The position numbers and the translations under genes are program-made. Of a DNA stretch of 64,000 nt, positions 41,859 to 52,926 are shown one piece after another (position 1 is the stretch's first letter; every line of letters begins with the position of its first letter). Below the pieces are notes generated by a model. It saw only the letters and a list, made by a program, of their open reading frames with translations, searched no databases and had not been told where the DNA came from. The stretch comes from Maribacter sp. HTCC2170. GTDB lineage: Bacteria; Bacteroidota; Bacteroidia; Flavobacteriales; Flavobacteriaceae. The stretch lies in contig NC_014472.1 of the NCBI RefSeq assembly GCF_000153165.2, positions 3,592,001 through 3,656,000 of the forward strand, read 5' to 3'.

Positions 41859-43034
41859 ATGAAAGATGTTGTAATAGTTTCGGCGGTTAGAACGCCCATT
41901 GGCAGTTTCATGGGGTCACTTTCAACTATTCCCGCACCTAAATTAGGGGCGACGGCCATAAAAGGTGCGCTCGATAAAATTAACTTAGACCCAAAGCTTG
42001 TTGATGAAGTTCTTATGGGGAATGTTGTTCAAGCTGGCACAGGACAAGCCCCAGCTAGACAGGCGGCAATCTTCGCCGGAATACCCGATACTGTACCCTG
42101 TACCACAGTAAACAAAGTATGCGCTTCTGGAATGAAAGCCGTAATGCAAGCGGCGCAAGCAATCGCTCTAGGGGATATCTCGATTGCAGTTGCTGGTGGA
42201 ATGGAAAATATGAGCCTAATTCCCCATTATGTACACTTAAGAACTGGTCAAAAATTTGGTCCCACTTCTTTGATAGACGGAATGCAAAAAGATGGATTGG
42301 TCGATGTTTATGATCAAAACGCTATGGGTGTTTGTGCAGATGCTTGTGCCGTGGAACATAACTTCAGTCGAGAAGACCAAGATAATTTTGCTATACAATC
42401 TTATCAAAGATCGTCAGATGCCTGGAGTAAAGGCAAATTTGCTAATGAAGTTATTCCCGTAGAAGTGCCTCAAAGAAGAGGAGAACCCATTATTGTTTCT
42501 GAAGATGAGGAGTACAAGAATGTGAAAATTGAAAAAATACCAGCCCTTAGGCCCGCTTTCACTAAAGAAGGTACTGTAACGGCAGCAAATGCATCGACGA
42601 TAAACGATGGGGCAGCGGCAATAGTATTAATGAGTGCTGAAAAGGCCATAGAATTAAAACTGAAACCAATTGCTACAATAAAAAGTTACGCTGATGCGGC
42701 ACACGAACCTGAGTGGTTTACGACCGCTCCAGCCAAAGCTTTGCCAAAAGCTTTGGACAAAGCAGGAATTTCAATTAATGATGTTGATTATTTTGAATTT
42801 AACGAAGCTTTCTCAGTAGTAGGCCTAGCAAATATGAAATTGTTAGGATTAAATGATGCCAATGTAAATGTTAACGGAGGTGCGGTGTCTTTGGGTCATC
42901 CGTTGGGTTGTTCCGGAGCACGAATAATGATAACCCTTCTGAATGTTTTGGAACAAAATAATGCCAAAATAGGGGCGGCAGCAATTTGTAATGGAGGTGG
43001 TGGTGCATCTGCCATTATTTTGGAAAGAAACTAA
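41859..43034 (+). CDS. Acetyl-CoA C-acyltransferase (thiolase)
   Basis: 391 aa. Catalytic Cys in TTVNKVCASGMKA, His in NGGAVSLGHPLGCSGAR (as two parts), and second Cys in CNGGGGASA. Full thiolase length. Could be degradative or biosynthetic (AtoB/PhaA-like); the long MENMSLIPHYV and MQKDGLVDVYD stretches fit acetoacetyl-CoA thiolases. The NlpC/P60 gene follows after 20 bp. Confidence 0.93.
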   Translation: MKDVVIVSAVRTPIGSFMGSLSTIPAPKLGATAIKGALDKINLDPKLVDEVLMGNVVQAGTGQAPARQAAIFAGIPDTVPCTTVNKVCASGMKAVMQAAQAIALGDISIAVAGGMENMSLIPHYVHLRTGQKFGPTSLIDGMQKDGLVDVYDQNAMGVCADACAVEHNFSREDQDNFAIQSYQRSSDAWSKGKFANEVIPVEVPQRRGEPIIVSEDEEYKNVKIEKIPALRPAFTKEGTVTAANASTINDGAAAIVLMSAEKAIELKLKPIATIKSYADAAHEPEWFTTAPAKALPKALDKAGISINDVDYFEFNEAFSVVGLANMKLLGLNDANVNVNGGAVSLGHPLGCSGARIMITLLNVLEQNNAKIGAAAICNGGGGASAIILERN

Positions 43035-43054
43035 ACCGATCCTTCACAATATTT

Positions 43055-43801
43055 ATGCAATACGGTATTTGCCAATTAAGTATAGTCCCCATTAGATCTG
43101 TAGCAGAAGAAACTGCGGAGATGATTTCACAACTGTTATATGGTGAACATTTCAAAGTCCTAGAGGAACGGAAGCATTGGAGCAAAATAAGATCTACTTT
43201 TGACAAATGTGAAGGCTGGGTTCAAAACCTACAGATATTGTTGGTGGACGAAAGGGAGTTCAATAACCTAAACACTGATATTTCCCCCCAGTACACAATT
43301 GATCTGGTTTCTTTTGTTGAGATGGACAAGGGCAACCTCTTACCCATTGTTCTTGGATCAGTATTCCATAAGAATTCAAAACATATTCACGAAGGCAGTT
43401 TAGTTTCGTCCAAGCAGGAAAAAGATAATCTTATTAATACGGCACTCTTATATTTAAATGCACCCCACCTATGGGGAGGAAAGACCCCTTTTGGAGTAGA
43501 TGCTCCAGGTTTGACCCAAATGGTTTATAGGATTAATGGTCACAATCTACTTCGTGATTCAGCTGAACAGGCCACACAGGGAACCGCTTTGAGTTTTATT
43601 GAAGAATGTGAAGCTGGCGATTTGGCATTCTTTGACAATAAAGAAGGAATCATAGATCATGTTGGACTGATAATGGACAATAATTATATTATTCATGTTC
43701 ATGGCCATGTTAGGATAGACCGTATTGACCATACAGGAATTTTCAATAACGACACCAAAACATACACACATCAACTCCGGGTCTTAAAAAAGATTATATA
43801 A
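43055..43801 (+). CDS. NlpC/P60 (C40) family protein lacking the catalytic cysteine
   Basis: 248 aa. Two SH3-like parts (about 1-110) and a C-terminal NlpC/P60 domain (about 120-248). The active-site motif, normally GVDCSGL, reads FGVDAPGLTQMVYR: Cys is replaced by A150 and Ser by Pro. The His of the DHVGLIMDNNYIIHVHGH region is kept. So it is probably a non-catalytic peptidoglycan-binding relative. No signal peptide is evident. The terminator at 43801-43830 follows. Confidence 0.83.
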   Translation: MQYGICQLSIVPIRSVAEETAEMISQLLYGEHFKVLEERKHWSKIRSTFDKCEGWVQNLQILLVDEREFNNLNTDISPQYTIDLVSFVEMDKGNLLPIVLGSVFHKNSKHIHEGSLVSSKQEKDNLINTALLYLNAPHLWGGKTPFGVDAPGLTQMVYRINGHNLLRDSAEQATQGTALSFIEECEAGDLAFFDNKEGIIDHVGLIMDNNYIIHVHGHVRIDRIDHTGIFNNDTKTYTHQLRVLKKII

Positions 43802-43830
43802 AAAAACCTGACCATATGGCCAGGTTTTTT
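43801..43830. terminator. Bidirectional terminator
   Basis: AAAAAACCTG ... CAGGTTTTTT with an inner CCATATGG palindrome; lies between the convergent NlpC/P60 and TPR genes. Confidence 0.88.
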
Positions 43831-43849
43831 TATTCTTCTTAGAAATGGA

Positions 43850-45112
43850 TTACTCACCTAGAAGTTTTTTCAACCTCATAAAGTTTTCATTGTCACCCAT
43901 TGCACCATAAATGTTCTTCAATTGGGTAAGAATACCTTGGTTATCAGGATTTATCTTTAAAGCATCCTCCAAAACCATTGCACCTTCTTTGAACAAATTA
44001 TCCTTTTGCTGTTTCAATTCATCGTAACGTGCTATATCAGCTCTTGAATTTCCTAAAGAATTCATTTCATCAATAAGTCCGTTACCCTCGTTTACGTAGG
44101 TAGTAGAAAGGTTCAATTGAGCATTTGTATAACCTGGGTTTACTTCAAGAGCCTTGCGATAAGATGCCCTTGCATCTTCAATGTTACCCTGTTCCATATT
44201 GATTACACCAATGTTATAGTGCAAATCTGGATTATCAGGAGCAACTGATGCCGCCTCGGCCATTAAAGCCTTGAACTTTTCCTTATCACCCAATTTGTAG
44301 TGTAAATTTGCTTCATTCAAGATTAAATTCACATCTTTTGGATCATTAACCCTTGCTGCCTTATAGGCTTCCAAAGCTTTATCATCCTGTCCAAGCTGGG
44401 TATAAATCAAAGCGATGTTCTTAACAATTTCCGCAGTCTTAGAGGGAGTTTTTTCATCAAGTGGATCTTTATAAGTTCCCGATTTTACCATCAAATCTCT
44501 TTGGACTTTATCCATCACCTCAACTTCATCAGTAGAAACATTAGTGGCTTTGTACTCCATTCCTCCACCATCATAATTCAACTCTTTAAGCTCGTTATAA
44601 TAACCTAAGGCCTGATCATACTCCCCACCGTTAACAGCACTGCTAGCTGCATAATAAAGATAAATGGTGTCTTTTGGACTGAGTTTATAACTCATATAGA
44701 GTTTTTCTCCTGCCTCTTTGTATTTTTTTTCTCCGTTATCCTCGACAGCAGAATTTACCAAATCCCCAGCAAGAGTTGCCAAGTGCTCGGTAATTAGCTT
44801 ACCATATTTGGCCTTCCCACTGGTAGTTTCAATTTCGTCGGCTTTTTTGAAAGAAGTGATTGCAGTATCAAAAGCGCTGTTATCACCTTTTTTTGCTAAA
44901 TCAGCATAAATTCTACCACGTAGAAAATGGTATTGCGCCTGAACTTTGGCATCAGCTCCAGAAATCATTCCAGAAGCTGCCTCAAGTGAGGTTTTTGCTC
45001 CTGCAGAATCACCACCTTTAAGGGCCTTTTCAGCAGCTTTAATCTCATTCTTTTGCGAAAAGCCAATCATTGTGAAGGACATTGCCGCAAGTATTAAAAT
45101 TTTAGTTTTCAT
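43850..45112 (-). CDS. Periplasmic tetratricopeptide repeat protein
   Basis: 420 aa with a signal peptide (MKTKILILAAMSFTMIGFSQ). At least five TPR units, clear in EIVKNIALIYTQLGQDDKALEAYKAA, NEANLHYKLGDKEKFKALMA and PDLHYNIGVINMEQGNIEDARASYRKAL, each read in parts. Such a gene regularly sits beside gyrA in Flavobacteriaceae (from general knowledge). It is a scaffold with no assigned partner. It follows gyrA by 31 bp. Confidence 0.87.
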   Translation of the reverse strand: MKTKILILAAMSFTMIGFSQKNEIKAAEKALKGGDSAGAKTSLEAASGMISGADAKVQAQYHFLRGRIYADLAKKGDNSAFDTAITSFKKADEIETTSGKAKYGKLITEHLATLAGDLVNSAVEDNGEKKYKEAGEKLYMSYKLSPKDTIYLYYAASSAVNGGEYDQALGYYNELKELNYDGGGMEYKATNVSTDEVEVMDKVQRDLMVKSGTYKDPLDEKTPSKTAEIVKNIALIYTQLGQDDKALEAYKAARVNDPKDVNLILNEANLHYKLGDKEKFKALMAEAASVAPDNPDLHYNIGVINMEQGNIEDARASYRKALEVNPGYTNAQLNLSTTYVNEGNGLIDEMNSLGNSRADIARYDELKQQKDNLFKEGAMVLEDALKINPDNQGILTQLKNIYGAMGDNENFMRLKKLLGE

Positions 45113-45143
45113 TTCGATTTAATTAAAATATTAGTGTTATTGA

Positions 45144-47678
45144 TTATTCTTTTGTTTCGTCATTAGCATCATTATCAATAGCCGTGCCATCTTCCGTTTT
45201 CACCTCAATATCCATGATGTCAACTTCTTCTACCGCATCATCATCTTTCATCACTTTTGCTACAGCAGCAATACTATCGGCACCTTTAATGTTTATCAAC
45301 TTAACTCCTTGGGTAGCCCTACCCATAACCCTTAAATCTTCTACGCTCATTCTTATAGCGATACCAGATTTATTGATTATCATTAGGTCATCTGCATCTG
45401 AAACATTTTTGATTGATACCAAACCACCGGTCTTCTCAGTTATGGAAATGGTTTTAACTCCTTTTCCGCCCCTATTAGTTACGCGATAATCATCTATGTT
45501 GGATCTTTTGCCATACCCATTTTCTGACACCACAAGAATATTGTCCTCGAAGTTGTTAACAGACACCATTCCTATTACCTCGTCATTATCATCGGCAAGC
45601 CTAATTCCTCTAACACCTGAAGCATTTCTCCCCATTGGTCTAGTCTTACTTTCCTCAAAACGAATGGCCTTACCAGACTTTAAACCTAGGAAAATCTCAC
45701 TTGTACCTGTAGTTAGTTTTGCTTCTAGAAGTTCATCATTTTCACGAATACCAATGGCATTGATACCATTTTGACGTGGTCTTGAATATTGCTCCAAAGA
45801 AGTTTTCTTAACTGTACCTTTTTTAGTGGCCATTATCACAAAGTGATTATTTACATAATCCTCATCTTTAAGGTCTTGTGTACAGATAAATGCTTTCACC
45901 TTATCATCTTGTTCTATATTGATCAGGTTTTGAATCGCCCTACCTTTTGATGTTCTACTACCTTCGGGAATTTCATAAACCCGCATCCAGAAGCATTTAC
46001 CCTTCTGGGTAAAGAACAGCATATATTGATGATTGGTTCCCACAAACAAATGTTCTAGGAAATCTTCATTACGTGTTGACGATGCTTTTTGTCCAACTCC
46101 TCCTCTATTTTGGGTTTTGTACTCTGATAATGGTGTTCTTTTAATATAACCCGCATGTGAAATAGTAATAACTACCTGCTCATTCGGAATCATGTCCTCA
46201 ATACTCAAATCACCACCTGCAAAGTTTATCTCTGAACGTCTTTCATCGCCATATTTATCTTTAACCTCAAGAAGTTCATCTTTGATGATCTGCATTCTAC
46301 GCTCTTTTCTATCAAGGATATCTTTTAAATCGGCAATAGTCTTAATAACCTCTTCATATTCAGAACGCAACTTATCCTGTTCAAGACCAGTTAATTGACG
46401 CAATCGCATTTCAACTATGGCTTTGGCTTGAATTTCAGTCAATTTAAACCGCTCCATCAAATTCTCCCTTGCTTGATCTGCATTGGAAGAAGCTCTTATT
46501 ATCGCAATTACCTCATCAATATTATCCGATGCAATAATTAACCCTTCAAGTATATGCGCCCGATCTTCGGCCTTTTTAAGCTCGTACTTTGTTCTTCTTA
46601 CTACAACTTCATGTCTATGTTCCACAAAGTAATGGATCATCTCTTTTACATTCAACATTTGTGGTCTACCATTGACCAATGCAATGTTGTTTACACTGAA
46701 AGAAGATTGTAGCGCTGTATACTTGTACAGCATGTTCAGTACAATGTTAGGAATGGCGTCCCTTTTCAAAATATAGACAACACGCATTCCTTTTCTATCC
46801 GATTCATCGCGAATAGTTGAAATACCTTCAATTTTTTTATCATTGACCAAGTCAGCGGTCTTTTTAATCATATCCGCCTTATTGACCTGATAAGGTATCT
46901 CAGTTACGATAATACACTCTCGACCTTGAACTTCTTCTATAACGGCTTTCGCCCTCATTACTACTCTTCCTCTACCCGTATGAAAGGCTTCCTTAACACC
47001 ATCATACCCATAAATTATGCCTCCTGTTGGAAAATCTGGTGCTTTTATATGAGTAATAAGTTCATCAATTTCAATATCATTATTATCAATATAGGCAACA
47101 GTACCATCAACAACTTCAGAAAGGTTGTGTGGCGGCATATTAGTGGCCATACCTACTGCAATACCAGAAGCCCCATTCACTAATAAATTTGGAACCCGAG
47201 TCGGAAGTACCGTCGGTTCTTGTAAAGAATCATCAAAATTCAATTGATGGTCAACTGTATCTTTGTCAATATCCGCCAACATATCGTCAGCGATCTTTCG
47301 CATACGGGCCTCAGTATAACGCATGGCAGCCGGGCTATCACCATCAATAGATCCAAAGTTACCTTGCCCATCTACCAGCATATACCTTAAACTCCATTCT
47401 TGTGCCATACGCACCATGGAGTCGTAAACAGAAGTATCACCATGAGGGTGATATTTACCCAAAACCTCACCGACAATACGGGCAGATTTTTTGTGGGCAC
47501 TGTTTGAACGAACACCCAATTCATGCATACCGTAAAGAACCCTTCTGTGTACAGGTTTTAAACCATCCCTGACATCTGGCAAGGCACGTGACACAATGAC
47601 CGACATTGAATAATCAATGTAGGCAGACTTCATTTCGTCTTCTATGTTAATAGGAATCAATTTTTCTCCTTCTGCCAT
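45144..47678 (-). CDS. gyrA: DNA gyrase subunit A
   Basis: 844 aa. N-terminal cleavage domain with [31 protein letters not shown] as several parts, the catalytic Tyr in [11 protein letters not shown], and the GyrA-box [11 protein letters not shown]-terminal beta-pinwheel repeats ([27 protein letters not shown]). The acidic tail ([10 protein letters not shown]) is typical. Introduces negative supercoils with GyrB, which lies elsewhere. Confidence 0.97.
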   Translation of the reverse strand: MAEGEKLIPINIEDEMKSAYIDYSMSVIVSRALPDVRDGLKPVHRRVLYGMHELGVRSNSAHKKSARIVGEVLGKYHPHGDTSVYDSMVRMAQEWSLRYMLVDGQGNFGSIDGDSPAAMRYTEARMRKIADDMLADIDKDTVDHQLNFDDSLQEPTVLPTRVPNLLVNGASGIAVGMATNMPPHNLSEVVDGTVAYIDNNDIEIDELITHIKAPDFPTGGIIYGYDGVKEAFHTGRGRVVMRAKAVIEEVQGRECIIVTEIPYQVNKADMIKKTADLVNDKKIEGISTIRDESDRKGMRVVYILKRDAIPNIVLNMLYKYTALQSSFSVNNIALVNGRPQMLNVKEMIHYFVEHRHEVVVRRTKYELKKAEDRAHILEGLIIASDNIDEVIAIIRASSNADQARENLMERFKLTEIQAKAIVEMRLRQLTGLEQDKLRSEYEEVIKTIADLKDILDRKERRMQIIKDELLEVKDKYGDERRSEINFAGGDLSIEDMIPNEQVVITISHAGYIKRTPLSEYKTQNRGGVGQKASSTRNEDFLEHLFVGTNHQYMLFFTQKGKCFWMRVYEIPEGSRTSKGRAIQNLINIEQDDKVKAFICTQDLKDEDYVNNHFVIMATKKGTVKKTSLEQYSRPRQNGINAIGIRENDELLEAKLTTGTSEIFLGLKSGKAIRFEESKTRPMGRNASGVRGIRLADDNDEVIGMVSVNNFEDNILVVSENGYGKRSNIDDYRVTNRGGKGVKTISITEKTGGLVSIKNVSDADDLMIINKSGIAIRMSVEDLRVMGRATQGVKLINIKGADSIAAVAKVMKDDDAVEEVDIMDIEVKTEDGTAIDNDANDETKE

Positions 47679-47937
47679 TCTAATATTTTATCTATTTATT
47701 TTAGTTAAAAAAGCAAGGCAATATACGTAAATTCAAAGCTTTCAATGCACATATCAAATACTTTATCCAAGAATTTATTAACACCTTTTACAGTTCTTTT
47801 GGTTGATAATTTCAATGTTAATTATTTTGTAATTCGTGGCTTTTTTCGTCATTTAGGATATGTTTATCGATTATAGGTATGGTATTTGACCTAGATTGCT
47901 ATAGTTTTACTAATTTTATTGATGATAAGGAGAATAT

Positions 47938-50487
47938 ATGGATGATAATTTTTCACCAAGGGTAAAAGATGTAATTGCATACAGCAAAGAAGAGGCATTG
48001 CGATTGGGTCATGATTTTATTGGCACAGAGCATTTGATGCTTGGACTTTTACGTGATGGAAATGGAAAGGCAATAAGTATTCTAGACGCCTTGGAGGTTG
48101 ACTTGGACCACTTACGAAGAAAAGTGGAAATTTTGAGTCCTTCGAATCCCAACCCCAGTGGTGTTCAAAAAGATAAAAAGAACCTTCACTTGACAAGGCA
48201 GGCAGAACGTGCTCTTAAGACTACTTTTCTCGAAGCCAAGCTCTTTCAGAGTTCCTCAATAAATACAGCTCATTTGTTGTTGTGCATTCTCAGAAATGAA
48301 AATGACCCTACAACCAAATTGCTTCACAAACTTAAAGTTGATTATGATGGGGTAAAAGAACAGTTTAAATTTATGATCACAAGCGATGATGACATCGTTG
48401 ATTCTCCTACTTCTGAATCTTTTCCAAGTGATTCTGATGATACGAATGAAGGAAAAGAAAGTACTTTTGGTTCAACATCTGGACAAAAAGGAAATAAAAA
48501 ATCAAAGACCCCTGTTCTTGATAATTTTGGTAGGGATTTAACCATGATGGCAGAGGAGAACAAGTTAGATCCTGTCGTTGGTCGCGAAAAAGAAATCGAG
48601 AGGGTTTCTCAAATATTAAGTAGGCGTAAAAAAAACAATCCGTTATTAATTGGTGAGCCTGGAGTTGGTAAAAGTGCTATCGCTGAAGGTTTGGCGTTAC
48701 GTATTATCAACAAAAAGGTATCTAGGATTCTTTACAACAAACGTGTAGTTACGTTGGATTTGGCTTCTCTAGTTGCAGGAACAAAATATCGTGGGCAATT
48801 CGAGGAACGTATGAAAGCCGTCATGAACGAATTAGAAAAGAATGATGATGTTATTCTTTTCATTGATGAAATCCATACTATTGTTGGGGCTGGTGGAGCT
48901 ACCGGAAGTTTAGATGCGTCAAACATGTTCAAACCAGCTTTGGCCAGAGGTGAGATTCAATGTATTGGAGCTACTACCTTAGATGAATACAGACAATATA
49001 TAGAGAAAGATGGAGCTTTAGAACGTAGGTTCCAAAAGGTAATCGTAGAACCTACATCTGTAAGTGAGACGATTGAAATTCTCCAAAATATTAAAGGAAA
49101 ATATGAGGAGCATCATAATGTAGAGTACACAGATGATGCCATTGTTGCATGTGTAAAATTGACCAATAGATATATGACAGATAGATTTCTGCCAGACAAG
49201 GCCATCGATGCCTTGGATGAAGCAGGATCAAGAGTACATATAGTTAATATGGATGTTCCTAAACAGATTTTGGAGCTTGAAAAACAGCTCGAAGATGTAA
49301 AGGATCTAAAAAACAGCGTGGTCAAAAAACAGAAATATGAAGAGGCCGCGAAGCTGCGCGATGATGAAAAAAGAATAGAGAAAGAACTTGCTGTTGCCCA
49401 AGAAAAATGGGAAGAAGACAGTAAATTACATAAAGAGGTTGTTTCTGAGGATAATGTCGCCGATGTGGTTTCAATGATGAGTGGAATTCCTGTAAATAGA
49501 ATAGCACAAACCGAAAGTAACAAACTTGCAGAATTACCAGAACTTATTAAATCCAATGTTATTGGACAGGATGAAGCCGTGGCCAAAGTTGCCAAAGCCA
49601 TTCAACGTAACCGTGCCGGGCTAAAAGACCCAAACAAACCTATAGGTTCGTTTATTTTCCTCGGTCAAACCGGGGTTGGTAAAACACAACTTGCAAAAGT
49701 CTTGGCAAAAGAGCTTTTTGACTCTGAAGATGCACTTATTCGTATTGATATGAGTGAGTATATGGAGAAATTTGCGATTTCTAGATTGGTAGGAGCTCCT
49801 CCTGGATATGTTGGGTATGAAGAAGGCGGACAATTAACTGAAAAAGTAAGGCGCAAACCTTATTCGGTTATTCTGTTGGATGAAGTCGAAAAAGCGCATC
49901 CAGATGTCTTTAATATGATGCTTCAAGTATTGGATGACGGTTTCTTAACGGATAGTCTGGGTAGAAAAATTGATTTTAGAAATACGATTATCATTATGAC
50001 CTCAAATATTGGGGCAAGACAATTGAAAGATTTTGGCCAAGGAGTAGGTTTTGGTACCGCAGCCAAAAAATCACAGGCCGATAGTCATCAGAAAAGTGTA
50101 ATAGAGAATGCTTTGAAGAAAGCATTTGCACCTGAGTTTTTAAATAGAATTGATGATGTTATCGTATTCAACGCTTTAGAGCGAGAAGACATTCACAAAA
50201 TCATAGATATTGAGTTAGCAAAGCTTTTTGCCCGTATTAAGGATATAGGGTACAACCTGAGCCTAACTGATGAAGCCAAGGACTACATAGCTGAAAAAGG
50301 CTTTGATAAACAATATGGTGCTAGACCTTTGAAAAGAGCCATTCAAAAATATATTGAGGATGCTTTGGCAGAGGAAATCGTGAACTCAAAACTTGAAGAG
50401 GGAGATAGCATTTTTATGGAATTAGACAAAAAGAAAGAAGCCTTGACAATAAAAATAAAAAAAGCTAAAAAGCCTTCTAAAACATAG
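47938..50487 (+). CDS. clpC: ATP-dependent Clp protease ATP-binding subunit ClpC
   Basis: 849 aa. Clp N domain (1-150), first AAA with Walker [14 protein letters not shown] and [11 protein letters not shown], a UVR motif ([21 protein letters not shown] in two parts), second AAA with [13 protein letters not shown], and the C-terminal small domain. The UVR motif in the middle marks ClpC rather than ClpB or ClpA. Unusually for this group a good ribosome-binding site (AAGGAG, 47927-47932) precedes the ATG. Unfolds proteins for ClpP. Confidence 0.97.
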   Translation: MDDNFSPRVKDVIAYSKEEALRLGHDFIGTEHLMLGLLRDGNGKAISILDALEVDLDHLRRKVEILSPSNPNPSGVQKDKKNLHLTRQAERALKTTFLEAKLFQSSSINTAHLLLCILRNENDPTTKLLHKLKVDYDGVKEQFKFMITSDDDIVDSPTSESFPSDSDDTNEGKESTFGSTSGQKGNKKSKTPVLDNFGRDLTMMAEENKLDPVVGREKEIERVSQILSRRKKNNPLLIGEPGVGKSAIAEGLALRIINKKVSRILYNKRVVTLDLASLVAGTKYRGQFEERMKAVMNELEKNDDVILFIDEIHTIVGAGGATGSLDASNMFKPALARGEIQCIGATTLDEYRQYIEKDGALERRFQKVIVEPTSVSETIEILQNIKGKYEEHHNVEYTDDAIVACVKLTNRYMTDRFLPDKAIDALDEAGSRVHIVNMDVPKQILELEKQLEDVKDLKNSVVKKQKYEEAAKLRDDEKRIEKELAVAQEKWEEDSKLHKEVVSEDNVADVVSMMSGIPVNRIAQTESNKLAELPELIKSNVIGQDEAVAKVAKAIQRNRAGLKDPNKPIGSFIFLGQTGVGKTQLAKVLAKELFDSEDALIRIDMSEYMEKFAISRLVGAPPGYVGYEEGGQLTEKVRRKPYSVILLDEVEKAHPDVFNMMLQVLDDGFLTDSLGRKIDFRNTIIIMTSNIGARQLKDFGQGVGFGTAAKKSQADSHQKSVIENALKKAFAPEFLNRIDDVIVFNALEREDIHKIIDIELAKLFARIKDIGYNLSLTDEAKDYIAEKGFDKQYGARPLKRAIQKYIEDALAEEIVNSKLEEGDSIFMELDKKKEALTIKIKKAKKPSKT

Positions 50488-50509
50488 TAAACAGTAAGAA
50501 TATTAATAT

Positions 50510-50544
50510 AAGGGAGTCGTATTTGATCGACTCCCTTTTTTTAT
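50510..50544 (+). terminator. Intrinsic terminator of clpC
   Basis: AAGGGAGTCG, loop TATTTGAT, CGACTCCCTT, then a T run. Confidence 0.92.
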
Positions 50545-50687
50545 TGTCATTTTTCTCTATTCAATAAATTAATGCAATGTTCATTCAACTTTGGCAGTAT
50601 ATACGATATTTAGGCCTTTAATCTAATTTTTTATTATTTAGTACCACTTCCCATTACATTCGTTTCAGACACTATAACACAGATGAA

Positions 50688-51101
50688 ATGCACGTGGGAT
50701 CAACCAAGAAAACCATAATCGTCAGGGAATACCATTTAGAGATAGGTGTAGTACAAGTTTATAAAAATCATATGGTTGCTATTTTTGAGGAAGGAGCAAC
50801 TTTAACTCTTGAAAGAGCTTATCAAATTATTGGAATTTCAGAAATACATTTTAGAGATAGGCCTTTCGGATACATTAGTTTACGAAAAAGTTCATATGCT
50901 GTTGACCCAACAGTATATACATATCTCAGAGAACTTGAAAATATGAAGGCATTTGCCATTGTTTCCGTGAAGGAAATAGATATGCATAACTTCAAAATCG
51001 AGAAACTGTTCTACAAAAAACCAATGAAGTTCTTCATAGAATATGATAATGCATTGTCTTGGGTGAAAAAACGTGTTAAAGCCGCAAAAAAAGGTTCCTA
51101 G
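50688..51101 (+). CDS. Small uncharacterised protein of the STAS/SpoIIAA-like type
   Basis: 137 aa, no signal peptide. Alternating strands and helices: ...LEIGVVQVYKNHMVAIFEEGATL, GYISLRKSSYAVDPTVYTYL, AFAIVSVKEID, KIEKLFYKKPMKFF and a final basic helix (ALSWVKKRVKAAKKG). The layout recalls STAS/SpoIIAA-like proteins seen in many flavobacteria, but I recognise no conserved site. Function unknown. Confidence 0.6.
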   Translation: MHVGSTKKTIIVREYHLEIGVVQVYKNHMVAIFEEGATLTLERAYQIIGISEIHFRDRPFGYISLRKSSYAVDPTVYTYLRELENMKAFAIVSVKEIDMHNFKIEKLFYKKPMKFFIEYDNALSWVKKRVKAAKKGS

Positions 51102-51110
51102 ATAAAAAAA

Positions 51111-52658
51111 CTATTCTTTCTCCTGTGGAGTTTCCTCTACGGGTGGCTCAGGTACTTTGAACAAATCTATATACGCCATACCAATTGAATCAATCATTTT
51201 TGATGCTGTAAGCGCTTGATATCCTGTTTGCTCAACAGCAATGTCCCCTGCTACACCATGTAGATAAACACCAAAGATCGCGGCATTTAAAGCATCATAC
51301 CCTTGTGCTATTAAACCGGTAACAATTCCTGTTAGTACATCTCCGCTTCCCGCTGTAGCCATACCAGGGTTGCCTGTGGTATTTACATAGCCTTTATTTT
51401 CGTATATGGTTATGGTATGGGCTCCTTTAACAATTAGAATAACATCATATTTTTTTGAAAATGCCTTTGCCTTCCTTAACTTTTCAAAATCGCTCTTCCA
51501 TTTTCCAATCAAGCGTTCTAATTCCTTAGGGTGCGGTGTTAAAATCGTTTTTGAGGGTAGTTTCTTCAACAAACTTTTGTTAGCTGCAAGCAAATTCAAT
51601 CCGTCTGCATCAACAACCAATGACGTTTTTACCGCGTCCAGAAAAATGGAAAAAGCATCAGCAGTTTCCTTTTCAGTTCCAATACCAACACCAACACCGA
51701 TTACCGATGGCTCCATATCAAACTTGATTTCACTTATGATCTTTTCGTTCTTATCAGTTAAAACCATAGCTTCTGGTAAATAAGTCTGAATAGGTAAATA
51801 TCCACATTGAGGCACATACGTTGTAACCAATCCGCTTCCAATATTCAAACAGGCCTTAGCGCTCAAAGAAACTGCACCTATCTTTCCATAACTGCCTCCT
51901 ATAATCAAAGAATGACCAAAAGTGCCTTTATGAGAGAATTTTTCCCTAGGAATATACATTGGGAGCACTTCATTCTTCCCGATTAATTCATATTCCGCTT
52001 CTATCTTATTCAAAAACTCAGCATCCAAACCAATATCCAATACCTCCCACTGATTGCTATAAACGCCTGTTTCTGGTAAGAAAAAAACCAATTTAGGAGC
52101 TTGGAAACTCAGCACATGGTTTGCCTTTACCACCGCATCTTCATCCTCAACGGATTTATTCATGAAAACCCCTGATGGTATATCAACGGCAAGAACAAAC
52201 GCTCTTGAATCATTGATATGCTTCATTAGGTTGGCAACCCAAATATCGGGAGTCCTATTCAAACCAATTCCGAAAATGGCATCAACAATAATATCGTCTG
52301 GGCCAATCACTGGAAACTCACAATCACTCTCCAGAAAATGGGGCCAAATCTTACGATCTTTGAGCCTATCTAAATTAATTAAGAAGTCTTTGGATCGCTT
52401 ATCACTATAATTGACCACATTCACTTCAATATTATAACCATGATCCTTTAAATGCCTTGCCAGGGCCATTCCGTCCCCGCCATTATTGCCAATACCACAA
52501 AATAGATGGATTTTGACCTGCGCGCCTTGCATTCTCAAGTGCATCCAGTTAAATATCTGAACAGCAGCCCGCTCCATAAGTTCATTACTGGAAATCTGCT
52601 GTTTTTCAATTGTGAATTTGTCAGCAGCGTATATCTGATCCGAGGTAAAAAATTTCAT
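51111..52658 (-). CDS. nnr: Bifunctional NAD(P)H-hydrate repair enzyme (epimerase/dehydratase)
   Basis: 515 aa. N-terminal NAD(P)HX epimerase (YjeF_N, about 1-220): GIGNNGGDGMALARHLKDHG, DAIFGIGLNR. C-terminal ADP-dependent dehydratase (about 230-505): SLIIGGSYGKIGAVSLSAKA, TPHPKELERLIG, IVKGAHTITI and NTTGNPGMATAGSGDVLTGI in parts, with the GSGD loop. It repairs hydrated NADH and NADPH. Alone on this strand between two plus-strand units. Confidence 0.95.
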   Translation of the reverse strand: MKFFTSDQIYAADKFTIEKQQISSNELMERAAVQIFNWMHLRMQGAQVKIHLFCGIGNNGGDGMALARHLKDHGYNIEVNVVNYSDKRSKDFLINLDRLKDRKIWPHFLESDCEFPVIGPDDIIVDAIFGIGLNRTPDIWVANLMKHINDSRAFVLAVDIPSGVFMNKSVEDEDAVVKANHVLSFQAPKLVFFLPETGVYSNQWEVLDIGLDAEFLNKIEAEYELIGKNEVLPMYIPREKFSHKGTFGHSLIIGGSYGKIGAVSLSAKACLNIGSGLVTTYVPQCGYLPIQTYLPEAMVLTDKNEKIISEIKFDMEPSVIGVGVGIGTEKETADAFSIFLDAVKTSLVVDADGLNLLAANKSLLKKLPSKTILTPHPKELERLIGKWKSDFEKLRKAKAFSKKYDVILIVKGAHTITIYENKGYVNTTGNPGMATAGSGDVLTGIVTGLIAQGYDALNAAIFGVYLHGVAGDIAVEQTGYQALTASKMIDSIGMAYIDLFKVPEPPVEETPQEKE

Positions 52659-52711
52659 TCAGTAAGAATTATTGGCGAATTTTATCGATTCCGTAAAAAT
52701 CGAATGAAACG

Positions 52712-52742
52712 TTTGATTAGCAAGTCAAAAGTACTACTTTTG
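52712..52742 (+). promoter_or_regulatory. Promoter of the thr leader and operon
   Basis: TTTG (52712-52715), 19 bp, then TACTTTTG (52735-52742), an exact TAnnTTTG. The leader ATG at 52759 is 16 bp later, so the leader peptide sits at the very start of the transcript. Confidence 0.7.
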
Positions 52743-52758
52743 GTTCTTACAACGAAGC

Positions 52759-52851
52759 ATGCCTTTTAACAATTCGGACATATCAGCTTTATATTCTGCA
52801 TTTATCAATGGATGCAATACTACGATTACCCGTACAACCCCTTTGGGGTAA
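52759..52851 (+). CDS. thrL: thr operon leader peptide (Thr-rich)
   Basis: A 30-codon frame whose codons 21-27 read ACT-ACG-ATT-ACC-CGT-ACA-ACC, that is TTITRTT: five Thr and one Ile in seven codons. It ends TAA 75 bp before thrA. This mirrors the Thr/Ile run of the enteric thr leader. A hairpin ACCCC-TTT-GGGGT (52837-52849) overlaps its end. Ribosome stalling on charged Thr shortage would relieve attenuation of thrABC. A T run (52874-52878) lies downstream, but I cannot see a strong terminator stem. Confidence 0.68.
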   Translation: MPFNNSDISALYSAFINGCNTTITRTTPLG

Positions 52852-52926
52852 AACACTACATATAATCCGTCCGTTTTTGCAGTTTCCCGCAAAGAATCAC
52901 TCAGTTTCAGTTAATCAAGTTATATA

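Noticed and set aside
49113-49601. 162-codon minus-strand frame
   Set aside because: Antisense to clpC; Ser/Phe-rich shadow composition and no domain.
52869-52878. GTCCG followed by five T as the thr attenuator terminator
   Set aside because: Its only partner, CGGAC at 52775-52779, is about 90 nt away; the stem is too weak to call.
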